This document shows, in pieces, positions 1-10,240 of a stretch of 64,000 bases of DNA; within the stretch, counting starts at the first letter, position 1; the number at the start of each line of letters is the position of its first letter. Position numbers and translations under genes: made by a program. The notes beneath the pieces are model-generated. The model saw nothing but the letters and a program-made list of their open reading frames with translations, was not told the DNA's origin and did no database searches. Source of the stretch: Massospora cicadina (taxonomy: Eukaryota; Entomophthoromycota; Entomophthoromycetes; Entomophthorales; Entomophthoraceae); assembly GCA_022478985.1 (NCBI GenBank), contig JAKSZP010014890.1:1-64000 (forward strand), in the 5' to 3' direction.

Positions 1-199
1 CTCCAAAGTTCTGTGATGGCTGGAGTTCGTTTTTCACTCTGGTTTGCACCCACTGCTGTACTTGAGCCCTCCACCCACTCCGCCACCTATTCCACCAGCT
101 CCGCCTCCTCCTATTTTTCTGGCCTTTGCCTTGGATTTTACGCCACCCTTCCCAGCTCCCAGGGCCTCTTGTCCCTGATGGTTGTGGCCAGTTTGGTGT

Positions 200-980
200 G
201 CGTTTTGCTCCAAAAATTTATATGGAAACACAATAATGCCCATTTAGGACATCTCTTCATTTTTTGGTCACTTGGCCTTATTGTATCACCTTTAGCCCGC
301 ATCTTTCCCTTCAATGACCTCCTGCACTCCAGTTTTCCTGACACAGACGTCAAAAGCCACTGTCACTTATTTTCACCAGAATATCTTTATTTTTCATGGT
401 TGCCCCCAGGTTCTTCTCTGTGACAATGGGAAACCTTTACCTCCAGAGTGATCAAGATTCTAACCTCTATGGGAACCCAGAAACTTTTCTCGGCCCCTTA
501 CAACCCTTCCACCACTGGTACAGTTGAAAGAGCCAATGGAACCTTAGTCTCATTCTTAAATAAAGATGGCCACTTTAGCCTCTCTTCACTGGGATCACTA
601 ATTACCCAGTGCCCTCATGGCCTATTGGATCAACTATCTCTAGATCCTCAAAATGTCACTTTTCTATGTGCTGTATGGACAGGAATCTGGGGTGCCAGCA
701 TTATTAAACAAAGATATTTTCACTGATAGGACTGACCTTGAGAAAGCCATGAAGAAGTTTGCCCAACACATCATTCAGTTACAATCAGAGCTATGACTAA
801 TTTGGCCAAAATTGTCACAAAAGAGGGTCAAGCCACTAATGAGCTCTGTCCCCCTCTTTCTTACTTCCAAATATCTAACTTGAAGCTATACTACCACAAT
901 TTTATCGTCCCTAGAAGAAAGAAGCTTGAGTCTATTTGGGAAGGAGCTTTTGCAGTCGCTTAAAAGCGAGGGGATGAGTA
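200..980 (+). pseudogene. Ty3/gypsy integrase relic (element G)
   Basis: Remains of a retroviral-type integrase, the enzyme that inserts LTR-retrotransposon cDNA. The clearest part, about 400-560, reads CDNGKPFTS followed by PYNPSTTGTVERANGTLV. This is the second catalytic Asp region and the Glu region (TVERANGT) of the DDE core. Further on, SLFYVLYGQ near 660-690 matches the usual SPFxLLYGR block. The readable frame switches near 400, 560 and 720, and stops interrupt it, so the gene is dead. A purine-rich stretch ending in TTAAAGGGGTTGA sits just before a TGTCA at 1076 and could be the polypurine tract and 3' LTR start; I could not find the partner LTR. The N-terminal part of the element lies outside the window or is lost. 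Confidence 0.6.
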
Positions 981-1789
981 TTCCATCAAATCCCTCGCTA
1001 TCAGAGTTACTGTTAACTGAGTCATGGCAAGTTCTTGAGTCATTATTACCCCCCTAACACTCTTAAAGGGGTTGATGTCAGACAATTACAATTCCATTAT
1101 GGTACTAAAAGTGTTTCAGGTTCTGATTTAGGTAACATTGGCCAAAAAACCCTGGTCAATTCTTGATGGAACCCCGCAAATTGGGTAATACTACTGCCCC
1201 TCAATCCTTGGCAAATTGCCCTATGGCTAGTAGTAGGGTTACGCCAAACCAGTGGCAAAAATTGGGGAGTTGTTCCAAGTGTCCTCTTCATCCCTTTTAA
1301 CTTAGTTCAACCACCTAAACTGCAACCGCCCCCTTTTATAGTATTAAAGGGGTCTCTCCAGGTGCAAATATTTTCCCACCAGGTGACTGGCTTATTTTAA
1401 TAAATCCTTGTCACATGGGATTATCTTACCAGTTAATGACCGTCCATTGGCAATCCCGTTGATGAGAGGAGAGGTTCAAAAGCTCCAATAGGTCCAAACC
1501 CCATATTCCCTAATTTGGCTATTTATAGCCTAATCTGAATTTTGTACCTCCCCCACTTTGATCCTAAATACATTTATTATTAAGCTGTGAAATATTGAGA
1601 TGGTTTGCTTCTTGACCCCCAATCCTTACTGATAAAAAAACCATAAAAATCAACCTTTTATTAAAATTTAATTGTTATTAACCTAAATATTGATAGTATA
1701 TAAGTCCCCTAAATAATATTTAATCTAGCAGTAGAAATTGAAATTTCTCCTGCACATATTGTTGAAATTCCGGGTAAAAAGCACCAAAG
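981..1789. other. Unassigned, possible 3' LTR of element G
   Basis: No gene is recognisable. The TGTCA at 1076, preceded by a purine-rich run, is a candidate LTR start for the integrase relic to its left. The stretch contains short blocks such as TTAAAGGGG (1060s and again in the 1340s) but no convincing long repeat. Confidence 0.25.
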
Positions 1790-2140
1790 CGAGCATATAA
1801 ATCCCCTGAATTCTAACAGCCAGAATAAATATAAATAATCTATTACCAATATTCTATGCCAATGCAAGGGCAAAGTAACATATTGTTGCTAAATTAAAAT
1901 TTAAGGCTATTAATGGATTGAAGCCATGGCGCCAGTGATCTATAATGTAGTGAAATTAGAAAAGCGTCAGCAGGCATTTAAGGATTAAATCAATAGTAAA
2001 TGGTTAAGGTACCAGCTTTGTAAAAAAAGCAGGCCTTGCTCTGCATCAATTACTAAGAATATTTAAAAAAATATATTTAAGTATTAGTTGAATACAACAT
2101 TAAGTAAAATTTAAACTTTGGTTAGTCAAACCAATTACAA
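1790..2140 (-). repeat. 3' LTR of element F (partial)
   Basis: Homologous to 7900-8650 minus the SINE. Read on the minus strand the LTR starts around TTGTAATTGGTTTG, directly after the purine-rich GTGGAGAAAAG that serves as polypurine tract. The outer end is too diverged to place. Confidence 0.55.
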
Positions 2141-2199
2141 CTTTTCTCCACTTGACCATACATCAGGTAACACAGATGAGTGGGGGTCCAATAAGTTAT

Positions 2200-3160
2200 T
2201 GGGAGCCCTTGATCATAGATGGAGGGCATATACTATGTCTTAAGGTACTTAGCTTGCACTTGATTTTAAACTAACCCATAGTTTGATCTTTTAGAGTGTA
2301 GGCATTTGCAGATACCTTTTCTATAATCTTGGAGGGACCTTTCCAGATGTGCCCTAGCTTGCTAGTCTTTCCAAACCCATGTTTATCATAATACCAGACT
2401 AATTCCCCTACACCAAAAGTAGATGTTGTCTAGAACCTTGTTATCACAGGCTCTAGCCTTGACTTTCTGAGCCAGCGCGTTAGAATAGGCAGAGCTTTGT
2501 AATTGAATTAATGTTCAAATAAGCTTCTCAAGATAATAATTAAACCTCATGCTCTTTTCTTTAACAAAGGAATATAAGAGCGGAGGTAGCATGGGATGCT
2601 TCCCATGTAATATCTCAAATGGGAAATACCCCATGGCCAAGTGATAGGCAATATTATTAGTGAACATAGTAGAAGTCAAAATAGGTTCCAGCTGGACGCT
2701 TTTTCAGTAACCAACTTATGTAAAATATCCACTAGTACAACGTTAACGCGTTCAATAGTAGTGTTGGTATCAGGGTGATAAGGCATAGAAAATGCCCCTC
2801 TTATACCCATCAGCCAATTGAGTTTAGTGATTATTTAGATGTAAAGTTAGTCCCAATATCCATCATAATAAGCTGGTGGCACCATGTTGATAAACTATAT
2901 TCTCCAAAATAGTCATAGTGGTGGTCACTGCGCGTTATGGTCTTTAACTGCTTTGGCCTCCACTTTTTTGGTGAGGTGATCGATGCCCAAGATTATATAC
3001 TTCTATTGGCCACAGGTTTTGGACAATGGCCCCACAACATCAGTAGACATGGTGTACCAGGCAAAATGGGACTTGACTAGTTAAATTGAAGTGGCCTTCC
3101 AATAAGGCGCTTTGGCTTGACATTATTTGCAATAACTGAGCGTCTCAAGAATATCAAAGG
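2200..3160 (-). pseudogene. Integrase relic of element F
   Basis: On the minus strand, about 2940-3130 reads as a broken integrase: a DVVGPLSK block followed by YIILGIDHLTKKVEA. It aligns with SIDVVGPFPTRN and YIIVAIDHLTKWVKA of element E (about 61540-61630). This covers the first catalytic Asp region of the DDE core. The downstream part (about 2200-2900) carries the remaining core and C-terminal sequence in shifting frames. Stops and frameshifts exclude a working protein. It lies directly before the polypurine tract and 3' LTR of F, as expected for the gypsy gene order. Confidence 0.55.
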
Positions 3161-3419
3161 GCATTGAATTTCCAGTTATACTGTGACTTTTCTTATTCAA
3201 GTGTTTTCTTGATTCACTCATGCCCCGCCACCTTGTGGGCTGTTATAATGAAATCAGTCGTTCAGTGGGTGGGAAAACACAATGGATTGTTTTTTAATAT
3301 TTTTATAAAGTTTTACTCCTTATTAAAAGTATTTTGTCTCAGCTTTTCCAGTTTGCATTGAACCTCTTCAGGTTCATTATTGTATTGATGAGTTACCATC
3401 TAATAAACAAACTATCTGC

Positions 3420-4790
3420 CATATCAACCAGTAAGTCTACAGTGGGCAACTGAGAGATTCTATCCCCGGTTTGATGCTTCACGCTGGGCCAGTGTTGAAT
3501 TTTAAAGTCATAGGCTTGTAATTTCGATGCCCAGCGAGCCAATCTTCTTTTGGGCTCCTTAAGAATTTGTAAGCACCCCAGAGAGCATGGTTAGTTATCA
3601 CAGTAATTTGTACGCTGTGTAAATAAACTCAAAATTGTTTACATGCATAAATTAGTGCTAAGCACTCTTTTTAGGCAACAGTATAATTCCGTTCACGTAT
3701 ATCCAGCATCTTGCTACATAAATCAATGTGGTGTTCTATACCTTCAGAATCAAGCTAGGATAACACCACCCTTATGGTAATGAGATATGCATTTGTCTGA
3801 ATGATGAATGGCTTATTAAAGTTGGGGTACATAAGTATGGGCGCTTGGGTTCAGCACAGACTTAGATTTTCAAAGGCCAACTGGCAATCATCCGTCCACT
3901 CAAATTGTACTTCATTTTTGTGGAGGTGAATTAAGGTTCACCTATTTTCTGAAGTTTTACATGAAACAGCGATAGTAGCTAATCATCCCAAGGAACGTTT
4001 GGATGTCACACTTGCTTCTTGGCTGTGTCATTTGATCAATATCTTCTATCTTCTCCAGTTGGTTTGCAGGCCTTGCTTATCAATGAAAAACCCCATATAT
4101 GAGTTTCTCTCAGAAGAAGTGACAATTATGCAGATTTAATATTAAGATCTGCCTTGGCGAGCCAGCGGAACACCTCTTCTAAATGTTGTAGATGTTCAAT
4201 AAATGTTCTAGGAAAAACGTTGATATCATTTAGATAAAAAAATTACAGAAGATTTTTAAATCGCCCAATATTCTGTCCATAGCCCGTTGGAAGGTCGTGG
4301 GCATTGCACAGTCCTTGCAGTTTCTTTGTGGGTTGATAAAGACCCTGAGAAGTTATTGTCATGCATTTTTCCTGTTTCACATTAGGCAGCTCAATTTGCC
4401 AATAGGCAGAAAGTTAAATCCACGGCCAAGAAATATTGAGCGCCTCCTAAGCAATCCAGAAGGTTGTTAATTTATGGTAAAGGATAAGAATCCTTTTTGG
4501 TAATAATAATGAGCTTCAGTGATTTATTACAGTACATGTTAAATAAAACTTTGGTGTGATATTTGTCCCAAGGGCGACCCACCTCGTTTACTTTTTCATT
4601 ATTTATTACCACATGGTTAGAACCAACCTTCTTCTTTAATATCAACACTGGGGAGGCCCATGGACTCTTAGAAGGCACCAACATCCCATGTTCAAAAGCT
4701 GGTTAATCTCAGTGTTAACAACTTAACCACTGTATTTAAGCATCTGGATGAAGGTGAATGGCGGATTATTTCTGGTATTGATTTGGTGCA
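3420..4790 (-). pseudogene. Reverse transcriptase and RNase H relic of F
   Basis: Reverse transcriptase copies the element RNA into cDNA. On the minus strand about 4580-4684 reads SPWASPVLILKKKVGSNHVVI, the palm entry block that B shows as HWASPVLIVKKKDGSNWVVI. At about 4215-4240 the catalytic box reads YLNDINVF, where B and E have YLDDINVF, so the first metal-binding Asp is replaced by Asn. RNase H wording continues leftwards to about 3420. Multiple stops and frame changes are present. The gene lies between the protease relic (right) and integrase relic (left). Confidence 0.65.
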
Positions 4791-5249
4791 GAACATCATT
4801 TACACAAACCAAATTCAAAACTTTTTTTGTAAAAAGCACTATACTTATCAAAAAGGGCTTAATCTTGGTCCTTCTCCACCTTGGTTAACCCTGATAGGCT
4901 TTCCTGAGGTACCAAAGCACAAACAGAGAGAACAGTATCACCGGTCAGTGTCATTTACTCCAAAGTATCAAAGTCATGAATATTATCTATTTACCTCGAC
5001 TGGGAGAATATGTACAAAGGCAACAATTTGGTGTCGCTTTATTTGAATAGGGTGTGGATATAGGTTGGCTAGCAATACCTCAAATTTCACCATGGTCATG
5101 AAAAATATATTCCTATCATGGTGATAGGTTCAAGACTAGTGAGGTAAATTTGGCGCAAATATCGCTGTATAATCCCTGTAGAATTTCCATGTTTTTTATC
5201 CCAATTATAATTTGATACCCACCAAAAATAGTCAGACTAAAATAATCCC

Positions 5250-5800
5250 TCAGCGGAGTGATATAGTTTCCATAACTTGAGTAAGCAACCACTGGGTGAG
5301 GCCATAAATCTGTTGATACTCAAGTGGTACCATTCCGTCCTTATAAGCAAGGTTAACAACCTCCTGTTTATGATGCGCCAAGACCTCAAGTTTCTGATTG
5401 TAGTAAAGCGGAAGATGTTTTCCTAGTATCTCCAAAGTGTTTTCAAAATCAGTTTTAACTACATAAGTCCTCATAAAAGAGGTTCTAACGTGAAATTCAT
5501 AACCTTGATTTGATAACACTATAGCTGGAGCAAATAAAACCAACAAACTGTACCTCAGCAGCAGCATGCTATATGCGCCTAATGAGGTAATTATCTGGGG
5601 CGCTGCACTACTATAACTTCTGCAATGGTCAATATCTGGCGCCAGACCAAAAACCTTCACTTTTGTGAAAAAAATGTTAATCAGTGCCCCACTATTGCAA
5701 TAGTTATTACTTTGAGCTTATTAACAGTAATATCTATGTACATGCATTCTGCTGCATATGCATCAGCCGCGTTGACTGTGTTAACATCTAGAGCATACGC
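5250..5800 (-). pseudogene. Aspartic protease relic of element F
   Basis: The retroviral-type aspartic protease would cleave the Gag-Pol polyprotein. The frame on the minus strand from 5660 contains FGLAPDIDHCRSY and TSLGAYSM, matching KIAPDVSHCQEY and KSLGAYSI of element E about 40 residues after its catalytic DSG. Upstream (5660-5720) the corresponding catalytic segment is frame-disrupted and I cannot see an intact D-S/T-G. Followed in element order by the reverse transcriptase relic to the left. Confidence 0.55.
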
Positions 5801-5829
5801 TTGCCTTAAATATTATTTTTAGGTTGGCA

Positions 5830-7450
5830 CATAACAGTGGACTTATTTATTCTATACCGCCAAAATTCATGACCGCCTGGACTTCATCCAGCTTGGGAAT
5901 ATCACCTGAGGTGACAGGAAGCTCATGCTGTTCTAGCTGTTTAACATATGACTCCAATGCTGCTGCTGACACTAACTCATCTTTGAGTTCATTTAATAAA
6001 TGGGTGGTAAATGCTACCACATCATCCACGATCACTTGGTGTAACACTGAAAATTGTAGCGTCCTTGTTGGACAAGGGCTTGAAGGAATGTGGTTCCAAC
6101 AATTTTATTTTACTGGGGATTTTTTAGAAGGAGCAGAAGTAGAGATTCTCAGTTCTACTCTGCTCTCTCTTTTCCCAAATTTCTTGCTTTCCAGGGTTTT
6201 CATAATGAACCTTAAGTTTAGAACTTAAATTGAGGAAACTATTAGAATAATGACCCAGGTGTTTTATGAAGATAACAAGTAACTTGAGCGATATCAGACC
6301 TAGGGAAACAAGGGCCACAAGGCTGAGCTAGCTCTATATTTGAGGTGTTGATTTTATCTTAATAGTCGCAAAGCTCTTGACAACTTGGGTTAGGCGCCCC
6401 AAAAATGATGGCTCAGCAGCAGAGATAATTCACCATATGGGTAATATCAGTCTCCTCATTCAAAACAGGGAGTAAAACTAATATAATTCTTTGTAGGGCT
6501 CACAGACATGATGAAGTGCAATCTGGACTTCAAATTTGTTTACCAACTTGGCTCCATTTAAAGCTTGAGACCAATAATAAACCTGATCAGCAAAAGTTTT
6601 CACAGACTCTCCTTCTTAATAGGGAAATTAAGAAACCATTTTTTTCATTGTCATCTATTCCATGCTGCCAAACTCCTTTACCAGAAGTTCTTTAGCATTA
6701 AAAGAAGTCATTCCAACTCCTTGTAACTTAGGGAATATCAATTTCATGACTTACAGAGTCCAAGTAATTCATTAATATAGTCGACTTAATAGCCTTGGAA
6801 ACACCACTCACATTTAGTTTAAATAAAGCAGTAAACTTGTGTACATTTCCGCTTGCATCAAATTTAGGTAATCTGATCTGATTAAATAAAATTTGGTACC
6901 CCCTTGCACAAGGGCACGGAGGTTACAATAATTTTAATTGACTTTATAGCTAGCATCCAGAGGGACAAGCGTCAAACAAATTTGAATCACTGGCTAGTGG
7001 GGATAGAAGGCTCAATGGAAGCCTCATCACCCTCCTTAATATTTGTCAATATCAAATGAGCTGACAATTCTGAACAGTGAGAGGACAACTCACAACAGAG
7101 TTGATTAATCAACCCAAAAAATGACAGCATTCCGCCATAACTTTTTGTTCAACCAGTTCAAGCTTCTGATTGACAGCGGTAAGGAGTTTCCTTAACTCCT
7201 TAATCTCCTATCCTTGTAGTGGACTAAAGTTTACAATGAGTTAATCTCCCCATCAATCGACTCAAGAGCAAGAAGGGTTACTCAAGTTCAGCTTAAAGCC
7301 ATCAAAGTGGAGTGAAGGGTCTATAAAGTATCTACAAGAGTGAAAACTCAAGAATTCTGAGGTAATAACTCATCTGAGCCTGAGCCCAGCAGCCTAACTA
7401 TATTTTCTATGGAGACAAGTAGATCTACCAAATTTATGCTGGCCCTTTAG
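5830..7450 (-). pseudogene. Gag region of element F
   Basis: Region between the primer-binding site and the protease, where the structural Gag protein (nucleocapsid shell of the virus-like particle) should be encoded. Only short open stretches remain, for example the acidic frame at 5847-6047 on the minus strand (ELKDELVSAAALESYVKQLEQ). No zinc knuckle is legible. Assignment is by position and by general similarity to the gag regions of B and E. Confidence 0.4.
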
Positions 7451-7552
7451 AGCGGCTTCGTTAGAGTCCATAATTCATGCTGGGTTAGCAGGAGAACTAC
7501 TCTTACTTATAATTGTAAAATTTGTTTGATACAAGGCAGCAATTGTACCGCC

Positions 7553-7567
7553 TATAGTGAGCACCAC
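7553..7567 (-). promoter_or_regulatory. Primer-binding site of element F
   Basis: Minus-strand TGGTGCTCACTATA, one base inside the end of the 5' LTR. The same TGGTGCTCACTA lies one base after the LTR end of element B (28466), and TGGGTGCTCACTA follows the LTR of E (55190). It is where a tRNA 3' end would prime minus-strand cDNA synthesis. Confidence 0.65.
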
Positions 7568-8650
7568 TGTTGAAACTGCCGCTTAGCCATCAGATTCCAA
7601 ATACCCAGGTTTAAAAGAACAACAACACTAGATACTATTTGAAGACTTTAATATGGTTAAAAAAGTAACAACAAAAACCTTATTATCAGGAATAGGGCTT
7701 ATTAATCAGATTGAGGAGCACACTGTAGTATCTAGTTCTGCCAGTTTCACAGAGGCTTGGTATACAACTTAATAGTAGACTATCACTATCTACCAGTAAA
7801 AAAACCCGTCCCATATGGCAAGCTTACTCAGATATGCTCTCTCTGCCAGAGTTCTCATTGGTGCATTTCATTGTTACTAAGAAGACTTAAGATAGTTAAA
7901 CTACCAGCGTATTATCAAAATTAGGCCAGAAAGCAATTGAATAGGGATCAGTGCATTTCCAACATAAGATCAATATGCTAGAATAATCAAAATTGGCCGG
8001 ATATACCAAAACTACCAATTTCTGGACATAGTAATTTTAAAGAACCCTATTGCTAATATTTTTACGCTGATGTAAGTGCAAAATAGCATACTGATGCTAA
8101 ATTAAAATAGGAGGCGATTAATGGATTAGTGCCATGGTGCAGGCGGTCTATAATGTAATGGAACAAGAAATGTGTCTATGGGGATTTAGGTATTTGTTCA
8201 ATAGTAAATCAATAAGGGGCCAACTTCATATAAAAACGCAGGCCTCACACCGCACCATTTATTAATAATGGATCAAACCCTCTAAGTATTGTTGAATATA
8301 AATTTAAGTAAAAATATAAATTGGTAAGGGAGGATACCCCAGTGGTAGAGTATGGACCCTCTACCACTGCCTCCCAAGTTCGATCCTGGTAATGGACTTT
8401 GGGTAGGGGTCAATTTTGACTGTGTTGGTTTTGCGCGCCAATGCCCCAAACCGAGATAGCGAATAGCAAAGGCGGTCCATGGAGTTCCTGGCCTATCATA
8501 CGCCGCGCATGGAGGTTTTCCAGGTTTTATCCTCCTTTCCCATTTTCTTCACTTCCCTAATTGGTGTGGTACTGTCCCCAGGTCGGCCCACCTCAAATAA
8601 AATTTAAATTTAAAAATATAAATTGGTGGTTTTTCAAACCAATTCTAACA
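7568..8650 (-). repeat. 5' LTR of element F, interrupted by a SINE
   Basis: Bounded by TGTTGAAACTGCC on the inner side and AATTCTAACA on the outer side, so the plus-strand copy reads TG...CA. About 780 bp once the SINE and one TSD copy are subtracted. Partner of the 1790-2140 copy. Confidence 0.6.
8326..8610 (+). mobile_element. tRNA-derived SINE, copy 1
   Basis: A 285-bp non-autonomous retroposon inserted in the 5' LTR of element F. The head looks like a tRNA gene. An A-box-like TGGTAGAGTATGG is at 8343-8355 and a B-box GTTCGATCC at 8378-8386, the two internal RNA polymerase III promoter elements. A tRNA-unrelated body follows and ends in an A/T-rich tail (CTCAAATAAAATTTAAATT). A perfect 17-bp target-site duplication, TAAAAATATAAATTGGT, flanks it at 8309-8325 and 8611-8627. 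A second copy lies at 11961-12250 on the minus strand. The perfect duplication indicates a younger insertion than the LTR around it. Confidence 0.85.
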
Positions 8651-9349
8651 CCCATCCAAGTGGAGCTTGCATCCTTTGAGCTACATTTTTATCTTATCTT
8701 GCAGGGCTGCAAGGACAGTTAGGTCATCTTGTTCCCATGATTTGTTAGGATTTTCAGGAGTTAGAACCAAAGAAATAGATAGCCCTTGGGGTTTTTGGGG
8801 CCCTTCTGGCCCTCTGAGAATTTCAGGTCCTTCCAGTCCTCTAGGCCCTACAAGACCCTACAGTCCTTCAGTTTCAGGGATGCTATTGTGCAAGGCAAAT
8901 TCTTACTAATGGTCTTATAGTAACAAAATAAGGCTCTTGATTTGATTAAGGCGTTAACCCCAGAAGAATTTGAGTAATAACATATTTTTTGTAGAAAAAG
9001 ATCTATAAGATTCTCAGAGATCCCATTATCCAGCATATCAGGCTGGTTCCAAGCTTCATTAATCAATTAGTGATTGTCCATGATGGTCTCCTGGTTATCA
9101 TGGACAAAAGAGGAAATGGCATTGTAGAAATTGACATAGTTTAAATGAAGGGTTTGAATGAGTTCAAGTTGAGCTACTTCATGATGATGTAGACTGACCA
9201 CTTGTAGGGTTTGATGTATGGCTGGGCGAACAAAGCTCCAGAGATAACGTTTGGTTCCCAGGGCCAGTTCTCATGAGGGCAATAGACTCAAGGAATATAA
9301 GTCTTGCTTTGTGGAAAGCATAGAGGAGGCTCAAGCATGATTGAAATGG
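8651..9349 (-). other. Degraded gag-like or unassigned sequence
   Basis: On the minus strand several open stretches (for example 8848-9066, with VTIAQ-like and LQVVSLHHHEVAQLELIQTL wording near 9080-9220) resemble a gag coiled region, but frames shift and no diagnostic motif is seen. The Gly/Pro-rich wording at 8760-8870 is low complexity. It may belong to a retroelement whose LTR is at 9350-10240. Confidence 0.3.
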
Positions 9350-10240
9350 TGTCAGAAGAGTGTCTATAACTCTAGTTCCCAGCAAGGTGGTGCACGGTGC
9401 CTTGGCCTGATGCAAGGGAACTAGTCGTCAGTATCAAAGGAAGAATAGCCCTGCAGAGGGCGTTTGAGCTAAAATAACATAGGGTGAGGGTGATTAACAC
9501 AGTAAAGATTAATAGAGATCAAACAAACAGCAAGACTTGTATGTGTCACAGAAGGGTGTCCATAACTAAGCTTTGTCAGGGCTAGAGTGCTTGGGTGCCT
9601 CATTCTGGAGGGATCCAGGGCGGCCCAGCGGTGCCCCTGATGAAATTGTAGTTTTAATGCAAATAAATTTTGGCTAACATTACATGAGACCTCCTTGAAG
9701 AGGTTCTCCACAGGCTCACCCAAGTTAACATAAAATAAACATAGCCTAACAGGGGGGTTTTATTAATGAGGAAGATGACCAACAAGAAAGGTTGGACTTG
9801 AGCAAGCATATCTAAGCTAATTTGGGGGAATTATTGATTGGTGAAAGTGGTATCAAGCCCTAGTGCACCAATAAGTGCATGCTTCCATCTGACAGGGTAA
9901 TGTACTTTGAAATTGACCAAACCTGAGTAATTGATTGAAGTCAAGGCCAACCCAAGTTAGAAACTTCATAAATTGGACAGATTTCAAACCCCTGTTCACC
10001 AAGTAACCAAATTGATCCATCATTATTTAAAAGGTAGCACATCTGTTTTAACGCTATTACCATTACATATGGCTGATAAACTTGCACTTCATCTGAACTA
10101 ACTTGGGTATACCTGTCCTGCACTCAGCGTTAGTTCAAGGTGTGCCTTAGGTCAGGGAGGTCCTGAAGCTTAACCTTCTTAGACTCTTGGCGCCCAGCCT
10201 TGTCCTGGCAATTGACCCCTTCAATAAAGTCACATGAACA
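9350..10240 (-). repeat. Chromovirus-type LTR (element H)
   Basis: About 890 bp, clearly related to the LTRs of elements A and C. It starts TGTCAGAAGAGTGTCTATAAC (A: TGCAAGGAGAGTGTCTATAAC) and shares GTTCCCAGC, a GAGACCTCC block (9687-9695), GTAATTGATTGAAGT (9930s), GGTCAGGGAGG (10152) and CCCAGCCTTGTCCT (10194-10207). It ends near CACATGAACA. The 5-bp flanks (AATGG and TGACG) do not match, so it is probably one end of a longer, otherwise unrecognised element rather than a solo LTR. Confidence 0.7.

Larger units (their letters stand above)
1790..8650 (-). mobile_element. Ty3/gypsy LTR retrotransposon F, degraded
   Basis: Minus-strand element in the order 5' LTR (7568-8650), primer-binding site, gag, protease, reverse transcriptase/RNase H, integrase, 3' LTR (about 1790-2140). 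It belongs to the same lineage as B and E: protease flank, integrase wording (DVVGPLSK, IDHLTKKVEA) and primer-binding site all match, and no chromodomain is visible. The LTR copies align over blocks such as TTGCTAAATTAAAAT (about 1890) and TGATGCTAAATTAAAAT (about 8090), but they are strongly diverged and the left LTR start is not resolvable. Every gene is interrupted many times. A SINE was later inserted in the 5' LTR. An old, dead insertion. Confidence 0.75.

Noticed and set aside
13..423. 136-residue frame at the left edge
   Set aside because: Shares its start region with low-complexity Ser/Pro codons, and only its last part overlaps the integrase relic, which is in another frame.
8667..8909. 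Gly/Pro-rich frame resembling a collagen repeat
   Set aside because: Low-complexity reading of a short stretch without start context, a continuing frame or homologous neighbours; it lies between TE sequences.
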